From Algoriphagus marincola HL-49 (GTDB lineage Bacteria > Bacteroidota > Bacteroidia > Cytophagales > Cyclobacteriaceae), in assembly GCA_001314815.1 (NCBI GenBank), contig LJXT01000006.1, forward strand, positions 1 to 58,105: a DNA stretch of 58,105 bases, given 5' to 3'. The notes beneath the pieces are model-generated. The model had not been told where the DNA came from, ran no database searches, and saw nothing but the letters and a program-made list of their open reading frames with translations. This document shows, piece after piece, positions 31,903 to 41,698 of the stretch; positions within the stretch are counted from its first letter, which is position 1, and every line of letters begins with the position of its first letter. The position numbers were made by a program, and so were the translations under genes.

Positions 31903-34230
31903 ATGCTCAGCAACTATCCGCTATCTGAAGTAGAAAAAAGCTTTCTCCAAGAGTCTGGAGTAGATAAAATCACTACTCTGATCCCTTATTTGACGGTTGA
32001 TAATTTCCCGAAATTAGGTTTGTTGACAGCCTGTAGATTTTTGGAATGGGCGGCTGCAAATCCTCAGGGGGTTATCAGTCTTCCTACCGGTAAAACTCCG
32101 GAGTTTTTCATCAAGTGGACGCAGTTTTTGCTTGAAAATTGGGATACAAAAAAAGGCAAGGGCATTCGTGACAAATATGGGATGGGTGATACTAAAAAGC
32201 CTGTCCTGAAGGATCTTACATTTGTTCAGATTGATGAGTTTTTCCCGATAGCATCCAAGCAGCACAACAGCTTCTACGATTATGTAAACAAGTTTTACAT
32301 TCAAGGCTTTGGGCTATCCAAAGAGAAGGCTATCCTGATTAATTCAGATGAGATTCCTTTGGCAAAAGGAAAACACTATTCGGAGATTTTCCCCGATTTG
32401 AAAGTAGATCTGTCGCTTAGATTCAGAGATCCAGTAAACGATCTTGAAAAACTACAGCAAGAGTCGATTTACATGATCGATCAGTGGTGTGCAGATTATG
32501 AAAAGCGCATTCGCGACCTTGGGGGGATAGGTTTTTTTCTAGGAGGAATCGGTCCTGATGGTCACATCGCTTTCAACACCCGAGGTTCTCATATTTACTC
32601 CGTCACGCGCTTAACGGAGACCAATTTCGAAACCCAGGCTGTAGCAGCAGGGGATTTGGGTGGAATTGAGGTTTCTGCTAACCGATTGGTCATTACCATT
32701 GGCCTCGATACCATCGTCCACAATCCTGATGCAGTGGCAATTATCATTGCAGCAGGTGAGGCAAAGGCGGGGATTGTCAAAGACTCCTTGGAGACGAAAC
32801 TGAATAATGTCTATCCAGCTACTGTCCTACAAAAACTTAAAAATGGTCGATTCTATCTTACCAAAGGAGCGGCTGTTAAGTTGACCGACTCCATGGATGC
32901 TTACTATGAAAAAGGCGAGTGGACATTTGAAAAGACCGAACGCGCAGTAATCGATCTGTGTAAGAAACTCAATAAATATGGGCACAGGCTCAAGCTAAGT
33001 GACCTAAAGGCTGATAAATATTGCAAGCTTATCCCTGACCTTTCGGAAGACACGGTGAACCAGGTCATCAAAAGTATTGATGCGAAGTTGGCGAAAGGCT
33101 TGGAGCAGGAAGAAAATCAACGACTGCTGCATACAGGACCGCACCATGATGATATTTCTCTTGGTATCCTGCCACACATCACCAATCAGCTAAATGAGCC
33201 TACCAATGAGGCACATTTCTCTGTCCTGACTTCGGGCTTTACTGCTGTGACCAATACCTTCGTCATTGAGACTTTGCAGCATACTAAAAAGTTACTCGAC
33301 GAGGGTAAAATCCAAATGGTCGATTATGATGACTTTTTCTCCGTGGGTTATAGTCTAAAGACTGATAAGGATGTCTACCATTACCTGACAAATGTAGCTT
33401 CTGAAAATGCCGAGGCTCGAAAGAGGGGACTTTGCCATCGGGTAGTTAGAGCCTTGGTCACCGTCTATGAAGTAAAAAATAAAACCCAACTCCGGGAAAC
33501 GATCAATGATGTAATCAGCATCCTTCGAAAAAGCTACGATGGGGAGAAAAATCCAGCGAAAATCCAAAAGCTAAAGGGGATGATTCGTGAATTTGAAGAG
33601 GAGTTGGTATGGGCGCACTTCGGTGTCCAAGTAAAAAACGTACATCACCTGAGACTAGGCTTCTACACAGGAGATATTTTCACCGAACAGCCCGATAAAA
33701 CCCGTGATGTGGAACCGATCGTGGAATTGTTTAGGAAAGTGAACCCAACAAAGATTAGCTTAACCCTTGATCCAGAAGGATCAGGTCCGGATACTCACTA
33801 TAAAGTCTTGCAAGCTACCGCTGCAGCTGTGAAGAAGTGGGGTGAAGAAAAAGATCTTAGTGAGCTTCGAATCATCGGATATCGTAACGTATGGTTCAAG
33901 TTTGAGCCACATGAAGTCAATGTGATTGTTCCGGTATCCCTCGGAGATATGTCAGTGATGGAAGATTCTTTTGCGAATTGCTATCTTAGCCAAGTAAATG
34001 CATCTTTCCCTAGTTATTCACACAACGGAAAATTCAGTACAGTCGCCAAGCGTACTTGGGTTGGACAGTTGAATGACATCCAATTGCTTTTGGGCAAAAA
34101 CTTCTTCTATCTTCACGAGCGTGCAAAAGTTCGGGCAAGTCATGGATTGATTTTCTTCCGGGATATGAATGTGGAGGAGTTTTTGGCGACAGCCAGAGAA
34201 TTGGAGAAGTCCATTGAAGGAATGCTTTAA
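31903..34230 (+). CDS. nagB: Glucosamine-6-phosphate deaminase fused to a PIG-L/LmbE-type deacetylase domain
   Basis: This 775-residue protein has an N-terminal NagB domain (about 1-340) with LTFVQIDEFFPI and GGIGPDGHIAFN (residues 214-225), the deaminase active-site motif. From about 400 a PIG-L (LmbE) deacetylase domain follows with PHHDD (413-417), where the family usually has a PxxDD metal motif. Together they could deacetylate an amino sugar and deaminate the product to fructose 6-phosphate. The fusion is known in Bacteroidota; this copy is longer than typical. The ROK kinase gene follows 64 bases later. Confidence 0.88.
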   Translation: MLSNYPLSEVEKSFLQESGVDKITTLIPYLTVDNFPKLGLLTACRFLEWAAANPQGVISLPTGKTPEFFIKWTQFLLENWDTKKGKGIRDKYGMGDTKKPVLKDLTFVQIDEFFPIASKQHNSFYDYVNKFYIQGFGLSKEKAILINSDEIPLAKGKHYSEIFPDLKVDLSLRFRDPVNDLEKLQQESIYMIDQWCADYEKRIRDLGGIGFFLGGIGPDGHIAFNTRGSHIYSVTRLTETNFETQAVAAGDLGGIEVSANRLVITIGLDTIVHNPDAVAIIIAAGEAKAGIVKDSLETKLNNVYPATVLQKLKNGRFYLTKGAAVKLTDSMDAYYEKGEWTFEKTERAVIDLCKKLNKYGHRLKLSDLKADKYCKLIPDLSEDTVNQVIKSIDAKLAKGLEQEENQRLLHTGPHHDDISLGILPHITNQLNEPTNEAHFSVLTSGFTAVTNTFVIETLQHTKKLLDEGKIQMVDYDDFFSVGYSLKTDKDVYHYLTNVASENAEARKRGLCHRVVRALVTVYEVKNKTQLRETINDVISILRKSYDGEKNPAKIQKLKGMIREFEEELVWAHFGVQVKNVHHLRLGFYTGDIFTEQPDKTRDVEPIVELFRKVNPTKISLTLDPEGSGPDTHYKVLQATAAAVKKWGEEKDLSELRIIGYRNVWFKFEPHEVNVIVPVSLGDMSVMEDSFANCYLSQVNASFPSYSHNGKFSTVAKRTWVGQLNDIQLLLGKNFFYLHERAKVRASHGLIFFRDMNVEEFLATARELEKSIEGML

Positions 34231-34294
34231 AACACAGGGAGTTTATGCTCCAGACCAAACCTATTTAGCCTAAATTGAACCAAGACCTCAGCAC

Positions 34295-35155
34295 ATGGAA
34301 AAAGCCATTCTGGGATTAGATATTGGCGGTACGGGGATCAAAGGAGGTGTCCTAGTCAAAGGGCATCTTGAGGATATTCGATCGATCCCCACTCCGGCGC
34401 ATGAGTCCAAGGAATTTATCTTGGAGACCATTGCTCTGTTTATCGAGTCCTATCTCGATTATGATATTGCAGGCATTGGCATCGGCATTCCCGGATTGGT
34501 AGATGTAGAAAGAGGTGAAGTTCTAGGTCTTGCAAATATTCCTGCCTTTCAGCATGTAGAGCTAGCTAAATTCCTCCAAGAGCGCTTTTTTAAGCCGGTT
34601 TTCATCAATAACGATGCAAACTGCTTTGCCATTGGAGTTCATAAGTTTGGAGTCGGAAAGCCCTTCAAAAATCTAGTTGGAATTACACTCGGTACAGGAG
34701 TTGGTGGAGGGATTGTGATCAATGGTCATTTGTATTCGGGCATGTTTTCAGCAGCAGGAGAATGGTGTAGTGCTCCGTATTTGGAACACAATTTCGAGCA
34801 TTATTGTAGTGGGAAGTTTTTTCATGCCTACTATCAGACTAAGCCAAAAGCAATGGCAAAGCGTGCACGAAATGGAGACCCTGAGGCGATTAAGGCCTTC
34901 GAGGAATATGGAAATCATTTAGGGGAGTTGATCAAGCATATTTTGTATGCCTTGGCACCTGAGGCAGTCGTGCTTGGAGGGTCAATTCGAAAGAGCTACC
35001 CGCTTTTTGAGGCTTCACTCAAAAAATCACTTTCTACTTTTGCCTATCCGACAGTTTTGGAGCATGTAAAGATTTTGCTTTCAGAGCTGGATGAGACTGC
35101 CATCCACGGAGCAGTGGCTTTAGTGGATTTAGAGCCAGAAGTGGTAAATAATTAA
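34295..35155 (+). CDS. ROK-family sugar kinase, zinc motif absent
   Basis: This 286-residue protein has the ROK ATP motif LGLDIGGTGIKGG (from residue 6), the sugar-binding NNDANC region and the GTGVGGGIVINGHLYSG block. The usual zinc motif (CxCGxxGC) after GEIGH is not present; instead it reads GEWCSAPYLEHNFEHYCSG. ROK kinases phosphorylate glucose, GlcNAc or similar sugars. The neighbour nagB suggests an amino sugar. The altered motif may indicate a distinct subgroup. Confidence 0.85.
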   Translation: MEKAILGLDIGGTGIKGGVLVKGHLEDIRSIPTPAHESKEFILETIALFIESYLDYDIAGIGIGIPGLVDVERGEVLGLANIPAFQHVELAKFLQERFFKPVFINNDANCFAIGVHKFGVGKPFKNLVGITLGTGVGGGIVINGHLYSGMFSAAGEWCSAPYLEHNFEHYCSGKFFHAYYQTKPKAMAKRARNGDPEAIKAFEEYGNHLGELIKHILYALAPEAVVLGGSIRKSYPLFEASLKKSLSTFAYPTVLEHVKILLSELDETAIHGAVALVDLEPEVVNN

Positions 35156-35196
35156 AAAATATTTAAAGAAATAGTTGGTTTAGTGAAAGAAAAATG

Positions 35197-35222
35197 CGGT
35201 CTCGATTGAGGCCGTTTTTTTT
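35197..35222. terminator. Terminator between the ROK kinase and xylanase genes
   Basis: CGGTCTC (35197-35203) pairs with GAGGCCG (35208-35214) with one G-U pair and a 4-base loop, followed by eight T. An A-rich stretch upstream allows use from both sides by the converging genes. Confidence 0.8.
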
Positions 35223-35226
35223 CTTT

Positions 35227-36321
35227 TTAATCATTATTGAAAGGAACCTTCAAATTTAATTCCCTGTCAAAAAGCAATGGATAGTTTGTCCTGCCTCTCA
35301 CTGGCCAGTTATTGAGCCAAGAACTTCCGTCATGCAAGCCCCAAAAGGTCACTCGGCTGATTTTGTCTGAATGCTTACTAAATAGCCCAAAAAGTGAAGT
35401 ATATCGATTTTTCAATTTCTCCTGAATAGCCGAAGGCAAGGAATCTGTGTATGGGTTCCAGATTTCTGAATCTTCAATCGAAATATTTAAATCTGCACCG
35501 TCAAAGTCACTGGGTCTAGGCAATACATCTACATCCAATTCGGTAATCATCACCTGAAAGCCGGCCTGATGAATATCCAAAATGGCAGCTTCAATTTGAT
35601 CTAAGCTTGGAAAGTCCAAGCGGTAATGTCCCTGCATTCCTATCCCGTCAATCCGAATCCCTTGTTCCCTTAGATTTTGAGCCATCTTTAAGATAGCTTG
35701 GCGCTTTTCCGGTTTCCAGACATTGTAATCGTTGTAGTACAATTCCGCTTCTGGATCCACTTGATTGGCTTTTTTAAAAGCTTCCGCAATATAGTCTTCA
35801 CCCAAAATCAAATACCACTGGGTTTTTCGCCAGGTACCATCATCTTCAAAAGCCTCATTGACCACATCCCATCCATCAATTCTTCCCTTGTACCTGCCCA
35901 CTACGGTTGCTATATGCTCATTCATACGGTCTTGTAATGCCTCTTTAGAAAGAAAACTTCCTTCTTGATCCTGAAATACCCAAGTTGGCACTTGCTGATG
36001 CCAGACTAAAGTATGACCTACTATGAAGGCATTCATTTCTTCTCCTTTCCTCACATAATCATCTCCAAATTCAAAGGCATATTCCCCTTCTTTTGGATGG
36101 ATATTGCTCCATTTCAAACCATTCTCCGAAGTCAGAGAACTGAAATGTAGGTTGAGCAAAGAATCAGCTTTGGCCAAACTCCCATTGACCTGTCGGCCAT
36201 TGACTGCAGCCCCGATAAAAAATTCATCTTGAAATATATCTTTTAGTCCCTTCTCGGTGGGAGGCTGGCAGGAAAAAACAAAGGCTGAAATCAGTAGAAT
36301 CAAATTAAGAGAGCGTTTCAT
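35227..36321 (-). CDS. Endo-1,4-beta-xylanase (GH10), lipoprotein
   Basis: This 364-residue enzyme cuts xylan backbones. The signal ends in SAFVFSC with Cys18, a lipobox. The GH10 acid/base Glu156 lies in WDVVNEAF and the nucleophile Glu261 in ITELDVDVLP; VGHTLVWHQQVP is another family block. Length is right for a single-domain GH10 with no carbohydrate-binding module. No SusC/SusD genes are near, so it is not inside an obvious polysaccharide locus. Confidence 0.94.
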   Translation of the reverse strand: MKRSLNLILLISAFVFSCQPPTEKGLKDIFQDEFFIGAAVNGRQVNGSLAKADSLLNLHFSSLTSENGLKWSNIHPKEGEYAFEFGDDYVRKGEEMNAFIVGHTLVWHQQVPTWVFQDQEGSFLSKEALQDRMNEHIATVVGRYKGRIDGWDVVNEAFEDDGTWRKTQWYLILGEDYIAEAFKKANQVDPEAELYYNDYNVWKPEKRQAILKMAQNLREQGIRIDGIGMQGHYRLDFPSLDQIEAAILDIHQAGFQVMITELDVDVLPRPSDFDGADLNISIEDSEIWNPYTDSLPSAIQEKLKNRYTSLFGLFSKHSDKISRVTFWGLHDGSSWLNNWPVRGRTNYPLLFDRELNLKVPFNND

Positions 36322-36565
36322 CTTCAGGGTTTTATAGGTTTTACTAAAGGTAGAAAGACCTGCGTTGAATCTCTAGGTTTTTTGATTAAAAGACCTTTAA
36401 CTAATTTGAGTGAGAAATCGAATTGAAAAATATAATATTCCTCAATGATACCAGTGGTCTAATTTACTTTCTAAATCCAGTTGGATGTCCGATGTCAGCT
36501 GACTACATAAATCGTTTATTTTCGCTTCTTGGAAGAAAGCATTTATACATATAAATAAATCCTAT

Positions 36566-37522
36566 ATGAACCCCAATAAATTAACCCTAGCACTCGCCCA
36601 GATAGCACCCGTTTGGTTGGATAGACTGGCAACTTTGGAAAAAGTGAAAGCCAATATTCAGGAAGCCGCGCAAAAAGGTTGTGAGCTGATTGTTTTTGGG
36701 GAAGGGCTATTGCCGGGGTATCCTTGGTGGCTATCGATTACCCATGCCTCTGCTTGGGATGACCGTATCCAAAAAGAAATTCATGCTCATTATGCTCGAA
36801 ACGCAGTACAGATCGAACGGGGAGACTTAATAGAGATTCAGAAATTAGCCAGACAAAAAAAGATTGCCGTTTACCTTGGCATAATCGAGCGACCAATCGA
36901 TCGGGGAGGGCACAGTCTCTATTGCTCTTTGGTTTATATTGATCAGGAAGGAGAAATAAGGTCTGTACATCGAAAGCTTCAACCGACTTATGATGAGCGC
37001 TTGACCTGGTCTCAGGGGGATGGAAATGGTTTACAAGTTCATGCCTTGAAAGGCTTTCGAGTGGGTGGGCTGAATTGCTGGGAAAACTGGATGCCACTCG
37101 CACGAACGGCCCTGTACGGGCAAGGAGAAAATCTTCATATCGCAGTTTGGCCTGGAGCAGTACGAAACACGGAAATGATTACCCGGATGATTGCTCAGGA
37201 AAGTCGGTCCTTCGTAGTTTCTGTCTCTAGTTTGATGCGAAAGACTGACTTCCCTTCAGATACTCCTCATTTGGATTTGATTTTGGAAAGCAGCCCAGCG
37301 GTTTTGGGAAATGGAGGAAGCTGCATTGCAGGACCTGACGGTAAATGGATTTTAGAACCAGTGGCTGACGAGGAAGGGTTACTGATTCAAACCTTGGATC
37401 TCAACAGGGTCTTCGAAGAGCGCCAAAACTTTGATCCGGTGGGCCATTACTCCCGACCTGACGTACTGAAGCTTCAAGTCAATCGAAGTCGGCAATCCTC
37501 AGTAGATTTTGACGGTGAATAA
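36566..37522 (+). CDS. Nitrilase-family carbon-nitrogen hydrolase
   Basis: This 318-residue protein shows the nitrilase triad: Glu46 in FGEGLLPGYP, Lys in HRKLQPTYDE and Cys in GLNCWENWMP. The last motif matches true nitrilases, which turn nitriles into acids. It has no signal peptide, so it is cytoplasmic. It ends 3 bases before the convergent acylase gene. A 244-base gap upstream separates it from the divergent xylanase gene; no convincing promoter was found there. Substrate unknown. Confidence 0.9.
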   Translation: MNPNKLTLALAQIAPVWLDRLATLEKVKANIQEAAQKGCELIVFGEGLLPGYPWWLSITHASAWDDRIQKEIHAHYARNAVQIERGDLIEIQKLARQKKIAVYLGIIERPIDRGGHSLYCSLVYIDQEGEIRSVHRKLQPTYDERLTWSQGDGNGLQVHALKGFRVGGLNCWENWMPLARTALYGQGENLHIAVWPGAVRNTEMITRMIAQESRSFVVSVSSLMRKTDFPSDTPHLDLILESSPAVLGNGGSCIAGPDGKWILEPVADEEGLLIQTLDLNRVFEERQNFDPVGHYSRPDVLKLQVNRSRQSSVDFDGE

Positions 37523-37525
37523 TTT

Positions 37526-39610
37526 CTATTTTTCGCCAGGGTGGTAAACTCGCACAGCATCTTTTAGAACGCTTTCCTTATCGAGGCTCATGGGTTTTAA
37601 ATCTCTGGCTAAAAAACGTTCCATTTGATCATCGTAATGAGGACTTCCTGGACGATTGCTTGCACCAAATACATTGATGGTTTCAATTTTTGGAAGTCCT
37701 CCTCCGAATCGAACCATCATGATATAGGATTCGCCTTGAACTCCTTTTCGCATACCATTTTTCCAAGGCTCGGATCGCATGGCGGTGATCACATCATCCA
37801 GCCCCCAGAGCGGCAATGCTTTCTCGCCTCGGACGAGTTTTTGGTATTCACCTAAAGGGACTAGTTCTTTGCCAAAATGGCTCTCAAAATGTTCTTTTGC
37901 CTTTATGAGTCCTTCCGCCGCTTCTTCTTCGCTTAAAGTAGTCTCCCATTTTCTTCCGTTCTCTTCAAATTTCTCCCACCAATAATAGTAGCTGAAAGCA
38001 AAAAGAGCAGCCCCTTCAGAGTTGACGTCTCCACGCTTATTCCAGTTTTTAAGTGTCTCAATTTGAGTCTTAATCTCAGGGAATTTTTCAGGATCAAGTG
38101 AAAAAAGGGCATCCATATTAGTTCGGAAGGCTAATACCTCAGGTAATTGGTCATCAAATTTGATTCGCTCAAAATCCTCCCAGCTCAGCAATCCCTCCTT
38201 TGGCATGATTTCCCGAAAGCGGGTGGAGCGATTGTTTTCCCGGCGAGAAAAATTCATTTCCTCTGCGAAGTTGTTTGGATCTAAGTTGTCTGCTGAGTCG
38301 GAAGCAGTAAATGGGCTATGATTGGTATTGAATAGGTATCCGGAAGCTGGATTCAAGTACTGAGGAAGGTCTTTAAAAGTATGGTAGCTACTCCAGTTGG
38401 TTTCTTGGGTATTTCCCGGAACTGTTTCTGTGTACTCGTATTTTGGATTACGAATCGGCAGAAGTGCATTGCTTACATAAAATACCGTATCGTATTTGTC
38501 CGCATAGACGGTATTAAAACTCGTCAATTGAACGCTTTCCATAGCAGCTTTCCATTCTGAGAAGTTCTGAGCCTTATTCATTCGCCACCATTGCTCAGGA
38601 GCCCCGATCCGATCTAGGGCGCCGAGTTTTATTGAAAAGGTGCCATTATCAGTGACTAAAGTGGGTCCATAGATACTTTTCCATACTTTTTTAGGAACTG
38701 GCAATGTGATGAAGTTCCAAAGTTTGACCTTTAGCCAGATAGTCCGCTCCTCAAGTTCGAGCCATTCATCGTCCACTTTATATTGATCGGGATTTTCCGG
38801 ATGGACTTCTAATTGGTATGTGTCCAGCAAATCAGGAAAGTTGACCGTGTGAGCCCAACCCAAATGTTCATTGACTCCATGAAAAATCATGGCTCCACCG
38901 GGGAACAGTCCACCCAAGATATTCCAACCTTCTTCGGAGTGGAGATGCGCCTCATACCAGGAAACTGGTCCCTCCAGGGGTTGGTGAGAGTTGATAGCCA
39001 GAAAGTTTTCCCCTGATTCTGTTCGGGAAGAGTGAATGGCAATTGCATTGGAGCCTTTTGGATTAGAGTCCGGTAGGACTTTTCCGGCTTCTCCATTTAC
39101 AATTTGCTGAACTGCTCGATCAGCACCTGACATTTGAGCAAGCGATAGAATGTAGGCTGAGGTGATATCCAAAGGGGTCACAGGAAAGGCTCCTGAGTAT
39201 AAAACCTCTTTGAGATGACTTTCAGCATAGTCGTTCATTCCAGCGGCATAGCCTTCGAGTACTGCTTTGAACTCATCTGAAAAGCTATCCTCATACTTTG
39301 CTTTGGCAATCTTTTGGGTTTCTAAAAGCTGAACAAAAAAATCCACGGCAGCGCCTTGTTCCCCGTATACCCGACCTACTAGGCCTTTCCCTGCCAAAAG
39401 GGTTTTTTGAATGGTCTCGAAATCATCTTCTGCATGAGCCCAAGCCAAGCCATAAGCTACGTCAGCATCCTTTTCACCAAAGATATGGGGGACTCCAAAT
39501 TCATCCCGAGCTATTTGAACCTTACTTGTATCCCAATCGGAGGGCTGTAAGACACTTTGGCAGGACTGAATGAGGAGCACTGCTAGTATCGCAAAAAAAG
39601 ACTTTTTCAT
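37526..39610 (-). CDS. Penicillin acylase family protein, lipoprotein
   Basis: This 694-residue Ntn-hydrolase has a lipoprotein signal (LLIQSCQS). The autocatalytic site is visible as Gly186-Ser187-Asn188 in PKGSNAIAI, where Ser187 would become the new N-terminal nucleophile of the beta subunit; NSHQPLEGPVSWYE follows. Family members cleave penicillins, acyl-homoserine lactones or cyclic lipopeptides. The substrate cannot be told. The region just upstream (39611-39753) is a repeat shared with the TMEM220 gene. Confidence 0.88.
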   Translation of the reverse strand: MKKSFFAILAVLLIQSCQSVLQPSDWDTSKVQIARDEFGVPHIFGEKDADVAYGLAWAHAEDDFETIQKTLLAGKGLVGRVYGEQGAAVDFFVQLLETQKIAKAKYEDSFSDEFKAVLEGYAAGMNDYAESHLKEVLYSGAFPVTPLDITSAYILSLAQMSGADRAVQQIVNGEAGKVLPDSNPKGSNAIAIHSSRTESGENFLAINSHQPLEGPVSWYEAHLHSEEGWNILGGLFPGGAMIFHGVNEHLGWAHTVNFPDLLDTYQLEVHPENPDQYKVDDEWLELEERTIWLKVKLWNFITLPVPKKVWKSIYGPTLVTDNGTFSIKLGALDRIGAPEQWWRMNKAQNFSEWKAAMESVQLTSFNTVYADKYDTVFYVSNALLPIRNPKYEYTETVPGNTQETNWSSYHTFKDLPQYLNPASGYLFNTNHSPFTASDSADNLDPNNFAEEMNFSRRENNRSTRFREIMPKEGLLSWEDFERIKFDDQLPEVLAFRTNMDALFSLDPEKFPEIKTQIETLKNWNKRGDVNSEGAALFAFSYYYWWEKFEENGRKWETTLSEEEAAEGLIKAKEHFESHFGKELVPLGEYQKLVRGEKALPLWGLDDVITAMRSEPWKNGMRKGVQGESYIMMVRFGGGLPKIETINVFGASNRPGSPHYDDQMERFLARDLKPMSLDKESVLKDAVRVYHPGEK

Positions 39611-39753
39611 ATGTTTATAATTGCTTTTTTAATGGTCATATGGAATCCCTGCCTGCGGTAGGCAGGTCGCAATAATAATCATCCCTCTGTTTGACGGGTA
39701 CGTTGTGCCTGTCTGCTTCAGGCAGGCCTGCTAGCAGACAAGCTCGATTTCAT
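39611..39753 (-). repeat. Shared upstream element, copy 1 (before the acylase gene)
   Basis: Read on the minus strand this runs from ATGAAATCGAGC to the acylase start. It includes the palindrome CCTGCCTGCGGTAGGCAGG (plus strand 39648-39666) and nearly the same 70 bases as 47315-47385. A second palindromic stretch (about 39708-39740) is specific to this copy. Confidence 0.8.
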
Positions 39754-39812
39754 AGGTTTGATTTTGGAATTGGAATTAGCAGTTTATTTTTGAATAGACA
39801 AAACCAAATAAA

Positions 39813-39837
39813 AAAAGCCGACAAAATGCCGGCTTTT
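39813..39837 (-). terminator. Terminator after the SoxB-like gene
   Basis: AAAAGCCG (39813-39820) and CGGCTTTT (39830-39837) form an 8-base stem. On the minus strand it is followed by a T tract and lies 28 bases after the stop of the gene ending at 39865. Confidence 0.75.
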
Positions 39838-39864
39838 CGGTGAATAAATACCTTTCTTAAATGT

Positions 39865-41535
39865 CTATCTAAACTCGTAATCCACTCCATAGACCTGAGT
39901 CAGTAGGGTAGCAGGAGCATCCAAAGCTACTGCCGATTTGGGTGGAATAGGCGTCACAGGAGAGTGCTCAGCCAAATAGTTTTTTACCGCTTGGTGGAGT
40001 GTGTACTCTGTGTTCTCGGTATCCATTACACCGGTAAAGCGACAAAGCATGTCATCAGGATCCCCATCGCGCTCACACGCACAGATGCTGTATACACGAT
40101 CCATTTCCAAAGGTTTGTCATGAACTGTTACCTTTTGAACTCTATTTCCTTCCTCTCCAAAGGCTAAAAACTCCACTTCCATTCCCCGGAACTTAATTAC
40201 CCAACCTCCAAATCGCTTCGAAGCTTCCTTCGCAAAAACATTGTTCAGTTCTTTTTCCAGCCAAGCAGCAATTTGAGAGCCTTTTACCTTTCCTGTTCGG
40301 ATAAGTGAATCTACTGGTAGCATATCAAAGATATAACCATTTGTGATTGGGATATTTCCGGTTTCGTCCGGAGTAGTACGTGGAGGACAGAATCGAAAAC
40401 CATTCGAAAGTACAATATCTATATCTTTTACCTGCCAGCTGATGGCATCCAAAATCATCGTATCGATGGGGTTTTCAATTACAAAATACCGGTAAAGTGG
40501 AACGGTGCTATAACCTGCTATTTTGTAAATATCCTCATCAAAGGGGTCTTCATTTTGATCAATAATTTCAGTCACCACAGGGCAAGGCTTGATCTGATCG
40601 GAAGTCACTTCCAGGAGTTCATAATCATCTTGGACTACCTTACCATCTTCAATCGTGAGCTCAAGCTTTCCTACAAAAGAGCCAAAAGCTCCCGGTTCCA
40701 CTACTTTAGCATACTTACCTTGGATAGGTTTTCTAACGCGCTCGTGGGTGTCACCACCCAAAATGTAATCAACACCCTCACACTCGGGAAGATTTGCCAA
40801 GTTGATTTGTTGGGAGAGACCCAAATGGGCAATGATACAAACGAAGGCACATTTTTCTTGATTTCGCAGGACATCTACATAGTGAGCTAAGTTTTCTTCA
40901 GGCTTGGTATAAAGAATTCCCTTCGAATAATTGGGTGATTGCCTTTTTGGAACCAAGTGATCTGTGTATCCCAAAAATCCAATCTTTACCCCATTTACCG
41001 ACCAAATATGATAAGGGTTGAAGATCAATTCACCTCTTTTGCCTTCTCCTAAATCATGGTACATATTCGCGCAGATTTTAGGAGCATGTAGTGATCCCAG
41101 AAGGTGCTGCATAGCCTGCTTATAATACACTACCTCCCAGTTTCCCGGAAGGTAAAGGTCGTATCCAATTTCATTCAAGATAGGCACCATCGCCTCCCCG
41201 GTGGTTCTTACGGAAAGCTCTGAACCTTGAAACATATCTCCTGTATCCATGACCAGACAATGCTCGGCTTTTTCTCTTTCTTGGTCCAAAAAGGCCTTCA
41301 GATGCGCATAGCCACCCGTTTTGCGATATACAGCTTTTCCATTTTCCCAGAAAAGCTCATCATGCGGATGAATCTGACAATGGACATCAGTTGTTTGTAG
41401 AATGGTAAGCTTAAATGATTTTGGGTTGAGTTTTTTTGCTTCGGCTTGGGCCACTTGAGGAGAAAGGCTCAAAAGACCTGTTCCAGCACCTAGCGCTCCA
41501 AGTTGAGACATAAATTTCCTTCGCGAATACTTCAT
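39865..41535 (-). CDS. SoxB-like metallophosphoesterase / 5'-nucleotidase family protein, Tat-exported
   Basis: This 556-residue protein has a twin-arginine signal (YSRRKFMSQLGALGAG). The two-metal domain (about 42-300) shows TTDVHCQ (Asp50, His52), MDTGDMFQG (Asp97, Asp100), GNWE (131-134) and GGDTHE. The Trp in GNWE, where nucleotidases have GNHE, is a feature of SoxB thiosulfohydrolases. A C-terminal substrate domain follows. It lies downstream of a diheme cytochrome c gene, which fits a redox role, but no other sox gene is present. The plain UshA-type 5'-nucleotidase assignment remains possible. Confidence 0.8.
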   Translation of the reverse strand: MKYSRRKFMSQLGALGAGTGLLSLSPQVAQAEAKKLNPKSFKLTILQTTDVHCQIHPHDELFWENGKAVYRKTGGYAHLKAFLDQEREKAEHCLVMDTGDMFQGSELSVRTTGEAMVPILNEIGYDLYLPGNWEVVYYKQAMQHLLGSLHAPKICANMYHDLGEGKRGELIFNPYHIWSVNGVKIGFLGYTDHLVPKRQSPNYSKGILYTKPEENLAHYVDVLRNQEKCAFVCIIAHLGLSQQINLANLPECEGVDYILGGDTHERVRKPIQGKYAKVVEPGAFGSFVGKLELTIEDGKVVQDDYELLEVTSDQIKPCPVVTEIIDQNEDPFDEDIYKIAGYSTVPLYRYFVIENPIDTMILDAISWQVKDIDIVLSNGFRFCPPRTTPDETGNIPITNGYIFDMLPVDSLIRTGKVKGSQIAAWLEKELNNVFAKEASKRFGGWVIKFRGMEVEFLAFGEEGNRVQKVTVHDKPLEMDRVYSICACERDGDPDDMLCRFTGVMDTENTEYTLHQAVKNYLAEHSPVTPIPPKSAVALDAPATLLTQVYGVDYEFR

Positions 41536-41698
41536 GAATTGATGGGTTTATTGCACTTGATATTTGGCAAGTTTCTGATTTTGAGAAAGAAAATTCTCTT
41601 CCATTATGCCATGAAGATACTTCTTGGGATAAAAATAATTTGGTGACAGTGGTCACAAAAGAAAAATTCCCGCTAGATAAATGCGGGGATGAATGGAA

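Noticed and set aside
35227-37522. Polysaccharide utilisation locus around the GH10 xylanase
   Set aside because: No SusC/SusD pair, no other glycan-cleaving enzymes of the same pathway and no hybrid two-component regulator adjoin it.
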